A DNA stretch of 64,000 nt from Lachnospiraceae bacterium (GTDB lineage Bacteria; Bacillota; Clostridia; Lachnospirales; Lachnospiraceae). Numbering within the stretch: position 1 is the stretch's first letter; each line of letters opens with the position of its first letter. This document shows, piece after piece, positions 40,865 through 49,023 of this stretch. The translations under genes and the position numbers were made by a program. A model generated the notes under the pieces. The model had not been told where the DNA came from, ran no database searches, and was given only the letters and a program-made list of their open reading frames with translations. Where the stretch lies: NCBI GenBank assembly GCA_017938145.1, contig JAGBCB010000015.1, positions 62,001 through 126,000 on the forward strand. The letters run 5' to 3'.

Positions 40865-41011
40865 CTCTTCTTCTCCTTTTTCATTATAATTTACTTTACA
40901 CTCAATTGAAAAAGTTGTATACTTTCCCTAGGTACTTTTTCATAAGTGCTTGTATTGTTGGACTCCGAGGGTTTTCGCGAATTTATCGGAGTCCCTTTTT
41001 ATATAAAGCAG
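40865..41011 (-). repeat. Promoter-plus-hairpin repeat module C
   Basis: It holds the hairpin GGACTCCGA / TCGGAGTCC (40960-40994), the inverted repeat GAAAAAGT ... ACTTTTTC with centre CCTAGG, AAAGTATACA, TATAAT (40888-40883) and a GGAG site. It begins soon after the intact HlyD-like gene. Confidence 0.8.
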
Positions 41012-41061
41012 TGTCTTGGCTATTTCTACAGATCACACCGCAATATACCACTATTATTTCG

Positions 41062-42120
41062 TTAATAAAACATCTTTTCCATCAAAATATCTAACACACT
41101 CTTACTCTCAATTACCACCTTGGTTTCACACAGCATACCAACCTTTAGGACTGCTTCTTCTCCGTTGCGGTTACGAAGTTCTCCGGGGTTCACTGTTGTT
41201 TCCACCATATAATAAGCGTTTCCACTGTCATTCACCTTAAGGTCTGCGGATACAAAGGTTACTTTTCCCGTCATTGTTCCATATTCTCTGGACGGGTAAG
41301 CCCCAATCTCATAGGTTACTTCCATGCCCTCATGAATTCTGGCAATATCCCCATTTTCCACATAGCTTTTCACAATAAAGTCATTCTCTTTTCCCTGTGG
41401 AATAATGGTAAGCACTTTGGTGCCTGCACTTATGTAGTCTCCCGGTACTAATTCCGAAACTAAATTTACAGTTCCACTTATGGTTGCTTTTACTGTAGCA
41501 TTCTCAATACTCTTTTTCAGACTGCTTATCTGCTGCTGTAACTGATTCCGGGTCTGTCTGCAGGTTTCCAGCTCCTCTGCTATACTATACATTTCCTGTG
41601 CTACAAGGTTTTCCAGCTCCGGCTCTGCCCAATGCTCTTTTTCCCTCTGTAATTCCATCAACCTCTTACGGGTAGAAATCTCACGGTAATAAGAATTCTC
41701 CTCCGCAGTCAACGAAAAGTCGTTTCCATCCTGTAGCCAGGCTTCATACAGTTTCAGCAGTTCCTCACGTTTTACGCAATCATTCCATTGCTCTTCCAAA
41801 AAAGCCAGCTGAATAGACTGTTCTTCATGGGAAATAGTGTATAGGATGTCTCCTTGTTTTACAACCTGTCCATCCTCAATCATTCTTTCGGTTATCGTTC
41901 CGGCCACTCGGTTGGTAATGGTAGCAACTTCCTCCGCAGCAGTGACCATTCCAACGGCATCTACTACTACATCCATTTTAAAGAGCCCCATCCAAAGAAA
42001 CGCCGTTGCAACTAAAGCTAATATTAAGTAAATAAATCCGGTCAATATCGGATTCGGACGCGAATCATACACCTCTGTACTGTCGGATATGTCCCTCATA
42101 TCAATAATAATCGGTCTCAT
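41062..42120 (-). CDS. HlyD-family bacteriocin export accessory protein
   Basis: This membrane-fusion-type protein works with the C39 ABC exporter. It has one membrane segment near residues 24-48 (ILTGFIYLILALVATAFLWMGLF), a lipoyl-like half (GTITERMIEDGQVVKQGDILYTI), a coiled coil (residues ~95-195), the second lipoyl half (ATISGTVNLVSELVPGDYISAGTKVL) and a C-terminal beta domain. It resembles ComB/BlpB-type accessory proteins. It follows the 42134 bacteriocin gene by 13 nt in the same operon. Two decayed copies of its 3' part lie downstream. Confidence 0.9.
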   Translation of the reverse strand: MRPIIIDMRDISDSTEVYDSRPNPILTGFIYLILALVATAFLWMGLFKMDVVVDAVGMVTAAEEVATITNRVAGTITERMIEDGQVVKQGDILYTISHEEQSIQLAFLEEQWNDCVKREELLKLYEAWLQDGNDFSLTAEENSYYREISTRKRLMELQREKEHWAEPELENLVAQEMYSIAEELETCRQTRNQLQQQISSLKKSIENATVKATISGTVNLVSELVPGDYISAGTKVLTIIPQGKENDFIVKSYVENGDIARIHEGMEVTYEIGAYPSREYGTMTGKVTFVSADLKVNDSGNAYYMVETTVNPGELRNRNGEEAVLKVGMLCETKVVIESKSVLDILMEKMFY

Positions 42121-42133
42121 CTAACATTCCTCT

Positions 42134-42382
42134 TTAGTGATATATACCATATCCTGCTAAACATACTCCTGCTGCTATGCATACTGCACCTGTTGTTCCC
42201 AACCCTACAATACCTGCCGCTGCCGCAATTGTAGTACCTGATATTTCACTGGCTGCATACCAAAGCGATAGTCCGGAAGAAACCCCCAAAACACCTCCTA
42301 CTATATCAGTAATAGCCTCTCCTCCATTAGCATATATTGCTTCTTCTACATTTAAGTTTTCAAAACCTACTACAATTTCCAT
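42134..42382 (-). CDS. Double-glycine-leader bacteriocin-like peptide in the transporter operon
   Basis: Leader FENLNVEEAIYANGG ends at Gly20-Gly21. The mature part (EAITDIVGGVLGVSSGLSLW...) is a Gly/Ala/Ile-rich membrane-active type with one Cys. AAGGAGG lies before the ATG. It is enclosed between a small membrane gene and the HlyD gene, within the export operon, so it may be the main substrate. Confidence 0.8.
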   Translation of the reverse strand: MEIVVGFENLNVEEAIYANGGEAITDIVGGVLGVSSGLSLWYAASEISGTTIAAAAGIVGLGTTGAVCIAAGVCLAGYGIYH

Positions 42383-42417
42383 ATATTAAACCTCCTTGGC
42401 ATATTGATAAACTAAAG

Positions 42418-42594
42418 TTATTTCTTGCGCATTACCCAGTCAACAATTCCTATGATTGCAATTACTCCTGCCACTATATATCCAGTCATAGATATTGGGT
42501 CATTTTTTTTTGTAATAAACAGACAATCACTTATCCTAATAACACAAAATAATAATAATGGAATACAGAAAAACAACCTTTGCTTTTTTTTCAT
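42418..42594 (-). CDS. 58-aa two-helix membrane protein
   Basis: The ATG at 42594, 5 nt after GAGGG, opens a 58-codon frame with two hydrophobic segments (LFFCIPLLLFCVIRI and MTGYIVAGVIAIIGIVDWV), a basic start (MKKKQR) and a basic end (MRKK). It lies between the C39 exporter (24 nt) and the bacteriocin gene (35 nt). It fits an immunity protein, by size and place only. Confidence 0.55.
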   Translation of the reverse strand: MKKKQRLFFCIPLLLFCVIRISDCLFITKKNDPISMTGYIVAGVIAIIGIVDWVMRKK

Positions 42595-42618
42595 ACCATC
42601 CCTCTTTTCTGTTACATA

Positions 42619-44826
42619 TTATTCATCAGACAACGACTGCTGTCTTACCAATTCTGCATATTTACCACCGAGTTGCTTTAATTCCTCATGAGTTCCGCTT
42701 TCCACAATTTTTCCTTTTTCCATTACATAAATCCTATCACAGTTTTTAATTGTGCTAAGTCTGTGGGCAATAAATATAGTGGTCATGTCCTGACAAAACT
42801 CATGAATTGTCTTGTCCAAAGCACGTTCCGTGATAGCATCTAAATTGCTGGTCGCTTCATCTAAAATCAAGATGTCCGGCTTCTTTAGCATGGCTCTCGC
42901 AATGGCAAGCCGCTGTCTTTGACCTCCGGATAAATTAGAACCATTCTCTTCCAGTCTGGTTTCATAACGAAGTGGTAATTCATTGATAAAGTCATGTGCC
43001 TGTGCCTTTTTTACAGCTTCGATTACCTCATCCATGGTTACCATATCCATACCAAGAGTAATATTTTCTAAAATACTTCCGCTAAAAAGAAAGGTTTCCT
43101 GCGGGATATAGGCAATCCTGTCACGTAAGCTTTCCATCTGAATATCTTCAATATTGTTCTGATTAATTAAGATTGTTCCATCTTCCGGCTGGTACAAATG
43201 GAGTAACAGCTTTGCCAGTGTAGTTTTTCCGGAACCGCTTTCTCCTACAAAAGCAACTTTTTCTCCATGTTTAATATGTAATGTAATTTCCTCCAATACC
43301 AGACGCCTTGTACCATATCTGAAATCTACTTCTGTAAATTCAATATCTCCCTTTAGGGATTCCGGTTTCAGCTTCTTTTGTTCATTCTCTCCTTTTTCCG
43401 CATCCAAATCCAAGATTTCACCCAAACGCTCCGCAGCAACCACCGCCGTCTGCATCTGCGGCTGCAGGTTAATCAGATTCTTCACCGGATCAAGGAAATA
43501 CACAAGCAAGGAATTAAACGTAATCAACTGACCCATGGTTAAATTGCCTTCAATTACGTTAATGCCACCAACCCAAAGAATAATTATACCTCCAAGTAAT
43601 TCTATGGTTGTTTTTAACGAAGCCTGCACATTTCCAGCAAGACTAAGATTAAAAATACTCTTTAACAGCTTTACAAATTTTTTCTCTGTTTCTAAGTTTG
43701 CCTTCCGTTCCGCATTATACGCCTTTACTGTCTGAATACCATTTAAGGATTCCACCAAATAAGAGGTAAGCTGGGCATTATTCTCCATCTGCTTTTCGTT
43801 CAATGTTCTGTACCACCGGTTAAATGCTATTACGGTGACACCATACAGCACCACTATAACAAAGGCAATTCCAAACATAGCCGCATTCTGCATATACAAA
43901 ATAATTGCACCGGCTACTGCCATCAGTGTATCAATCATAATGGTAAGCGTAGCACCGGAAATGGCATCCCGCACCTTAGAAGCATCTGTGAAGCGGGAAA
44001 TTATTTCACCGACTTTTCTGGTGCCAAAAAAATTCATTGGCAATGCCAATACATGTCGGTAATACCCCAACAGTAATGCAATATCCAGTTTCTGGCTCAG
44101 ATAGAGCAACAAATACGAACGAAACGCCGTCAGCAAAACCCTGAAAATATTGAGTATAATCACTCCCACCGATAAGGTAAACAGGCTTTGCCGCAAACCG
44201 TCCGGTAGCACACTATCCATCAGTTCCTGATAGTAAAAGGCACCTAAAATTCCTAACAACGTAAACAATAACGATGCAACAAAGATGTGTGCCAGTAACT
44301 TCTTTTGAGGGACCAATAAATGCAGAAACCGTTCAAAAAGCCCCTGTGTTTCTTTTCCCTTTTTAAAGGTTTCATTCTTCACCAGTAAGATTAAAATTCC
44401 GGTCCATTGATACTTCGGTGGCTTCCCTTCTTCCTGCACTTGTCCAAAAAATTCTTCCGGCGTAAGCTTCACAATACCTCTTCCCGGATCAGCAATCACA
44501 ATCTGTTTTTGCGTGATTTTATGAACCACCACATAATGCAGTAATGCACCATCTACCACCACATGCGCAATGCAGGGAAGCGGGAACTCCGAGAAAAAAA
44601 CTTCCGGAGTTCCTTTCACGCCTTTTGCGGAAAATCCAAGCTGTTCCGCCGCCTGAATAACACCGAACGCATTGGTTCCCTGCTTGTCTGTTCCGGCAAC
44701 CTCCCGGATTTTTGAAATGCTGATTTTATATCCGTTTTGTTTTGCTATAGTGGCAAGACAGGCAGCGCCACAATCGGTTATGTCATGCTGTTTTACACAA
44801 TAGTATTTCATCTGATTGTTCTCCAT
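42619..44826 (-). CDS. C39-peptidase ABC exporter for double-glycine peptides
   Basis: This transporter cuts GG leaders and exports the peptides. The N-terminal C39 domain has the catalytic Cys in TDCGAACL (Cys19), His in LHYVVVHK and Asp in IADPG. About six membrane segments follow (residues ~160-440). The ATPase has Walker A GESGSGKTT, signature LSGGQRQR and Walker B ILILDEATS. Length 735 aa is normal for ComA/BlpA-type (PCAT) exporters. It follows the NPW micropeptide and probably serves all GG peptides in the island. Confidence 0.95.
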   Translation of the reverse strand: MENNQMKYYCVKQHDITDCGAACLATIAKQNGYKISISKIREVAGTDKQGTNAFGVIQAAEQLGFSAKGVKGTPEVFFSEFPLPCIAHVVVDGALLHYVVVHKITQKQIVIADPGRGIVKLTPEEFFGQVQEEGKPPKYQWTGILILLVKNETFKKGKETQGLFERFLHLLVPQKKLLAHIFVASLLFTLLGILGAFYYQELMDSVLPDGLRQSLFTLSVGVIILNIFRVLLTAFRSYLLLYLSQKLDIALLLGYYRHVLALPMNFFGTRKVGEIISRFTDASKVRDAISGATLTIMIDTLMAVAGAIILYMQNAAMFGIAFVIVVLYGVTVIAFNRWYRTLNEKQMENNAQLTSYLVESLNGIQTVKAYNAERKANLETEKKFVKLLKSIFNLSLAGNVQASLKTTIELLGGIIILWVGGINVIEGNLTMGQLITFNSLLVYFLDPVKNLINLQPQMQTAVVAAERLGEILDLDAEKGENEQKKLKPESLKGDIEFTEVDFRYGTRRLVLEEITLHIKHGEKVAFVGESGSGKTTLAKLLLHLYQPEDGTILINQNNIEDIQMESLRDRIAYIPQETFLFSGSILENITLGMDMVTMDEVIEAVKKAQAHDFINELPLRYETRLEENGSNLSGGQRQRLAIARAMLKKPDILILDEATSNLDAITERALDKTIHEFCQDMTTIFIAHRLSTIKNCDRIYVMEKGKIVESGTHEELKQLGGKYAELVRQQSLSDE

Positions 44827-44886
44827 GCAGTTTCAAGGTAACCACTCAAATATATTTTTACTTTAAGCCTTTGATGTATATCACTA

Positions 44887-44982
44887 CTATTGTGTTACAT
44901 CTTCACCACTATTCTGGCTATTGCTTGAAGAACTAAACAAATATTTCAACCAATCCCATGGATTTATAAACCCCATAAACAT
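44887..44982 (-). CDS. NPWDWLK micropeptide, first gene of the exporter operon
   Basis: A strong GGGAGGTG site and the ATG at 44982 open a 31-codon frame: a hydrophobic start MFMGFINPWDWLKYLF, then a Ser/Asn/Gln-rich hydrophilic tail. It has no GG leader and no signal peptide. It lies between the sensor kinase gene and the exporter, immediately behind a promoter with two 21-bp-spaced boxes. A paralogue with NPWEWLK exists at 37428-37502. It could be the signal peptide sensed by the kinase, a leaderless bacteriocin or a regulator of export; none is proven. Confidence 0.6.
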   Translation of the reverse strand: MFMGFINPWDWLKYLFSSSSNSQNSGEDVTQ

Positions 44983-45023
44983 TCCTTCACCTCCCATCAA
45001 AAAAAGACTTAACTTGTATTTTC

Positions 45024-45088
45024 AAACTAACACAAGCCAAGTCTTTTTCCAATACTTCTGCGGTAAGCGGTAGCCATTTTGCGGTGAG
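45024..45088 (-). promoter_or_regulatory. LytTR-type promoter of the exporter operon, copy 1
   Basis: On the minus strand two direct boxes, CTCACCGC (45081-45088) and CTTACCGC (45060-45067), start 21 bp apart, followed by TTGGAA (45047-45052), a 17-bp spacer and TAGTTT (45024-45029). The response regulator encoded just upstream is a LytTR protein and is the natural candidate to bind here. Confidence 0.7.
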
Positions 45089-45138
45089 TGACATATTTTT
45101 CGTAAATTTTTGTGTTTTCGACAGAAAAATGTGATTTG

Positions 45139-46443
45139 CTACACTGCATTTATCAAAGTTACTGTTACCCGAAATTTCTCTTCCGTATATTCAAAATTTA
45201 CTGTTCCTTCGTTTTTTGCAACGCAGTCTTTTACATTTCTTGTACCAAATCCGTGATTTTTCTTATCCTCCTTTTGTGTCAAAAACCTTCCTGTATCCTC
45301 TTCTATTTCCCCTGTCCAGTCATTTTCAATAATCACCGACAATGCACCTGCCACTGTTTTTACCGTAACATCCACCCTGCCTTTTTCCCCACAGCCCGAA
45401 GCAGCATAAAAAGCATTCTCCAGCAGATTCGAAAAAATAGTACACATATCCATATTAGACAGTTTACTTTCTGTCGGAAGAAAGCCCTGCCAATCCAGTA
45501 CTACCTCCGGATACTTTGCACACATATCATTCACAATGGCATTTACCAATGTGTTTCCTGTCTGGTTCTTTAATCTAAGTTCTCCCAGCGTTCCTCCCAA
45601 TTCTTCCAGATATGCTTTGGCGCCTTGCACATTCTCATCTCTCAATAACTGCTTCACACAAGTTACATGAGCAGACATATCATGGCGGAACCGTCTGGTT
45701 TCCTCCTCTTTTTCCAACATCATCTGGTAGTATCTTTCTTTTGACTCTAACAGATTTTGATTCATCTTCGCCAGTTCCTGATAATGATTACTGGAACGAT
45801 GATAAAAAACCAGCAGAATACCAACAGTTAAAAATACAATAATAAATATATATACCGTAAGCCATAGTATCTGTTCTTCTATGACATTCCACTGAAGACT
45901 CGGATGTGAAACTGGCATGATAAACCATAAAGCAGCCGACAATCCAATAATTAATAGACCCAAATATAATCTACTCGACTGCTGGACTTCATTCTTTACC
46001 AGTTCGCCCATGTTTTTCTTTCGATAATACAACCTTTGCAACAGCAAAGCAACAATCACTAAGAACACCATACTAATGGCATTTATAGTAATTCTCTCCA
46101 TAGACGCACTATTAATAACTTCTTCACTAATAAAAAACATACGAACAGCAATTGTACTAAATAATGTGTCAATACAAGAAATCCCTAAAAAAGCAACCAT
46201 AGAAAACAGCCACTTTCTCTTTCCCTGCACTGCCAGTGCACATATCAAAACCGATATGAGCATAAACGTTGAAACCTGGTATTCCCTATCCTGTACCCCT
46301 TTAATCACAAGACACAACTGTGCCAGAAAAAACAACACAATTGCAGCTATTGGTTTCCGTTTCAATTGGAGGTTCATACAACCACACAGTATTACCAAAA
46401 GCTTTGCACACTCCACAATCAATCCAATGATGTTTGCTTCCAT
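45139..46443 (-). CDS. AgrC/ComD-type sensor histidine kinase (GHKL)
   Basis: About six membrane segments fill residues 1-225, as in peptide-pheromone receptors. A coiled linker leads to the dimerisation region ETRRFRHDMSAHVTCVK with the phospho-acceptor His near residue 253. The GHKL ATPase has the N-box MCTIFSNLLENAFYA and the glycine motif HGFGTRNVKDCV. It pairs with the LytTR regulator 14 nt upstream. The ligand should be a peptide; the candidates here are the NPW peptide or one of the GG peptides. Confidence 0.92.
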   Translation of the reverse strand: MEANIIGLIVECAKLLVILCGCMNLQLKRKPIAAIVLFFLAQLCLVIKGVQDREYQVSTFMLISVLICALAVQGKRKWLFSMVAFLGISCIDTLFSTIAVRMFFISEEVINSASMERITINAISMVFLVIVALLLQRLYYRKKNMGELVKNEVQQSSRLYLGLLIIGLSAALWFIMPVSHPSLQWNVIEEQILWLTVYIFIIVFLTVGILLVFYHRSSNHYQELAKMNQNLLESKERYYQMMLEKEEETRRFRHDMSAHVTCVKQLLRDENVQGAKAYLEELGGTLGELRLKNQTGNTLVNAIVNDMCAKYPEVVLDWQGFLPTESKLSNMDMCTIFSNLLENAFYAASGCGEKGRVDVTVKTVAGALSVIIENDWTGEIEEDTGRFLTQKEDKKNHGFGTRNVKDCVAKNEGTVNFEYTEEKFRVTVTLINAV

Positions 46444-46457
46444 CTCCTTTGTTCTCC

Positions 46458-47162
46458 CTATACAATTCTCGCATGCTTATTAACAAACTCCAGAAAAGCC
46501 TCTTTAAACCCCAGTGCGTATCTTCTGGAAACCGAAAGCTTTTTATTCACACCCTTTAACTTTACTTCATCGGAACCAAACCGTTCCACATAAAACATGG
46601 AAATCAAATAGGTACGGTGAATCTGCACAAATCCTTTTCCCTGCAGTTTTTCTGCCAATCTTTTTATTGTTCCGCGGCGTTCCTCATATACCAGTCCCAT
46701 ACGGTCATAAATATATAGACCATCTCCATAGGATTCCGCATAAACAATATCCTTCAGCTTCACATAACAAGTTTCGTCATCCAGCAAAAGCGTTAACCGT
46801 TCTACCTTGGCAAGCGAATCTTCCACCATTTTAAGCACCTTTATCAGACGCTCTTTTTCTAAAGGCTTTCTCAAAAATTGCAAAGCCCGGATATCAAAAG
46901 CATCATAAACATATTTTTCGTAGGAGGTTAAGAATACAATTTCTGCGTTTACTTTTCGTTTACGCAATAACTTTGCGGCTGTCACGCCGTCTAACTGTGG
47001 CATTTCTACGTCAAGTAAAATCAAATCGAAATTTTCCTTTGTATGTACCAGTTCGCTGCCATCTTCAAACTCGACCAATTCAATAGTAGCATTATATTCT
47101 TTTATGCAGTTTATCGTTTCTTCACGATACTTTTTTTCATCATCGCAGATGGCAATGCGCAT
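46458..47162 (-). CDS. LytTR-family response regulator
   Basis: The receiver domain has the acidic pair Asp7-Asp8, the phospho-acceptor Asp51 (LILLDVEMP), and the later Thr (LTSYEK) and Lys (LRKPLE). A LytTR DNA-binding domain (about residues 128-230) follows, with VKLKDIVYAESYGDGLYI and GFVQIHRTYLISM. LytTR regulators such as ComE, BlpR and AgrA bind paired direct repeats two turns apart, as found at 45060-45088 and 37639-37667. It is the first gene of the two-component pair. Confidence 0.93.
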   Translation of the reverse strand: MRIAICDDEKKYREETINCIKEYNATIELVEFEDGSELVHTKENFDLILLDVEMPQLDGVTAAKLLRKRKVNAEIVFLTSYEKYVYDAFDIRALQFLRKPLEKERLIKVLKMVEDSLAKVERLTLLLDDETCYVKLKDIVYAESYGDGLYIYDRMGLVYEERRGTIKRLAEKLQGKGFVQIHRTYLISMFYVERFGSDEVKLKGVNKKLSVSRRYALGFKEAFLEFVNKHARIV

Positions 47163-47226
47163 TTTCAGACACCTCTTTATCCGGTCTTTCTTTTGTTGTC
47201 GGTTTTTTCCTTATTCTGTCAAAAAA

Positions 47227-47255
47227 AGAATACCATATTTAGCGCATTAAAGCAA
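47227..47255 (-). promoter_or_regulatory. Promoter of the response regulator/kinase pair
   Basis: On the minus strand TTGCTT (47250-47255), 17-bp spacer, TATTCT (47227-47232). Confidence 0.45.
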
Positions 47256-47270
47256 CCGCCTAACCAGTCA

Positions 47271-47312
47271 AAAAAGCAGACAGCATAGAAAATTCTATAC
47301 TATCTGCTTTTT
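47271..47312. terminator. Long-stem terminator between YitT and the bacteriocin regulator
   Basis: An almost 20-bp stem AAAAAGCAGACAGCATAGAA / TTCTATACTATCTGCTTTTT has few mismatches and T-runs on both sides. It ends the GH13-HAD-YitT operon on the minus strand and marks the right edge of the island. Confidence 0.8.
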
Positions 47313-47356
47313 CAATTCATCATTCGCAAGCTAGCTTTTCTGCAAGGGTTGCATGG

Positions 47357-48229
47357 TTACAACCTCTTCTCAAAATTGCCGTTTACCGTAACGTTTTCAT
47401 CTACAATAATAAACGCCTGAGGATCAATACTGTGTACCAGATCCATCATTTCATTGACCTCATATTTATTGATGCAGGACACTAAAATTTGTGTAGATTC
47501 CTTGGTATAGGCGCCACAGCCGTCCCATTTGGTTACGCCACGGCCGGTCCGCACATTAATTGCCCTGTCGATGCCGTCCTTTTTGGTAAATATCATGACC
47601 CGGACATTAATGTTCTGGTAATGGGTTTTATCTAAAATCAGGGTAAAAATCACGGTATAAATCAGGGAATAAATTACGGTTTCCGCATCAAACAAAAACA
47701 GCATAACCGCATATAAAAGCACATTAAAATACAGGGAGATTTTACCTACGCTGGCATTGCGCAATTTTTTTGCCGCCCACATGGCTATCACATCAATACC
47801 GCCGCCGCTGCCACCGGCAATTAAAATAAGTCCTACACCTGCTCCGCAGGCAATGCCGCCAATGAGCACCGCCGTAAGATAATCCTCTACAATCGGTACG
47901 GAAAGAGTCGGTACCAGAGTAATAAATAAACTGATGGCACCGGAACCGATTAAGGTTTTAATAAAAAACTTATATCCCAGCTGAAAATACGCCAGAAACA
48001 AAAGCGGAATATTAATCAGCATATACACAATACCGTACAGGTTGAAGCTTCCCACATCAATCAGATTTTCTAAAAACAGGGTGATTAACTGTGCCAGACC
48101 AACACCACCGCCACTGAATAAATGAAGCGGTGTTAAAAACAGGTTCATCCCCAGGGCATAAAGCAAACTTCCGCCGATAATCAATCCTGCATTCTTCATA
48201 AAAATTTTACTTCTGCTTTTCTCTTTCAT
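47357..48229 (-). CDS. YitT family membrane protein
   Basis: A 290-aa protein with five to six membrane segments (YitT_membrane; GGSLLYALGMNLFLTP, GGSGGGIDVIAMW) and a C-terminal cytoplasmic DUF2179 domain (TGRGVTKWDGCGAYTKESTQILVS). The family is widespread in Firmicutes and of unknown transport role. Length and domain order are normal. It follows a HAD hydrolase gene by 42 nt in the same direction. Confidence 0.92.
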   Translation of the reverse strand: MKEKSRSKIFMKNAGLIIGGSLLYALGMNLFLTPLHLFSGGGVGLAQLITLFLENLIDVGSFNLYGIVYMLINIPLLFLAYFQLGYKFFIKTLIGSGAISLFITLVPTLSVPIVEDYLTAVLIGGIACGAGVGLILIAGGSGGGIDVIAMWAAKKLRNASVGKISLYFNVLLYAVMLFLFDAETVIYSLIYTVIFTLILDKTHYQNINVRVMIFTKKDGIDRAINVRTGRGVTKWDGCGAYTKESTQILVSCINKYEVNEMMDLVHSIDPQAFIIVDENVTVNGNFEKRL

Positions 48230-48271
48230 GACTGCTACCTCTTAGCAAACCGGACTCTCTCATTAAACAAA

Positions 48272-49009
48272 TTACAAATCTAAAATATCCAAAAGACACT
48301 CCACCTGCACACTTCCCTTCGGAAGTTTTCCCTCAAACGGGGTGGACTGCTCCGTATGCAGATATATTGCTTCGATACCGAAATCCAGAGCACCCTGCAC
48401 ATCCGCGAAACGGTCGTTGCCTACCATAACGGATTCTGCTTTTTTCAAGCCATGCTTTTCAAACAGTGCCTCATAAAACTTTGCGGAAGGCTTCTTTACC
48501 TCCAAATCGGAGGAAAAGAAAATGTCGTCAAAGTATCCGGTAAGCCCAAGGGCCTTCATTTCAGGATATGTAAAGGATGTCTGGGCGTTAGAAAGTAAAT
48601 ATACCCTTTTGCCCGCATCCCGCAAGCCCTGCAACAGCTCTTCCGTTCCCGGAAACAGCCGGAGCTTTTCCATGGTGATGGCGCGGAAGGCAATCATGGA
48701 GTCTTTGATTAACTGCCTGTTTGCCTTGATGCCCTTTTCTTTATAAAGCGCTGCAAATACACGGTCTAAGTCAATTTCTACTTCCTTTACCGTAATGCCC
48801 GGATATTTTTTACCAAGCTTTTTTTGAAGCTTTTTTTCTTCGGCGCAGATTAGTGCACCGTACCGCTCCTTGAGTTCTTTTCCGGTATAGGACGCTCCCT
48901 GGGCACTGAAATACACTGCAATCTTTTTCCAAAGAGATGCTTTGCTTTCATCAGTGTGGATATCCACCAGGGTTCCGTATAAATCAAAAATATAATTTTG
49001 ATACTTCAT
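48272..49009 (-). CDS. HAD-family hydrolase (YjjG/pyrimidine nucleotidase-like)
   Basis: This cytoplasmic phosphatase has motif I FDLYGTLVD with the nucleophile Asp, motif II LLSNAQ, motif III KKPSAKFYEALF and motif IV VGNDRFADVQGA. The alpha-helical cap is of the C1 type. Substrate is unknown; sugar phosphates or nucleotides are usual. It lies 14 nt after the GH13 gene, so its transcript is shared and it may act on a sugar phosphate in that pathway (inference). Confidence 0.88.
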   Translation of the reverse strand: MKYQNYIFDLYGTLVDIHTDESKASLWKKIAVYFSAQGASYTGKELKERYGALICAEEKKLQKKLGKKYPGITVKEVEIDLDRVFAALYKEKGIKANRQLIKDSMIAFRAITMEKLRLFPGTEELLQGLRDAGKRVYLLSNAQTSFTYPEMKALGLTGYFDDIFFSSDLEVKKPSAKFYEALFEKHGLKKAESVMVGNDRFADVQGALDFGIEAIYLHTEQSTPFEGKLPKGSVQVECLLDILDL

Positions 49010-49023
49010 AGTACACTCCCTCT

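Noticed and set aside
36000..47300. Prophage or CRISPR locus
   Set aside because: No phage structural, integrase or cas genes and no spaced direct repeats were seen; the repeats are promoter modules and gene remnants.
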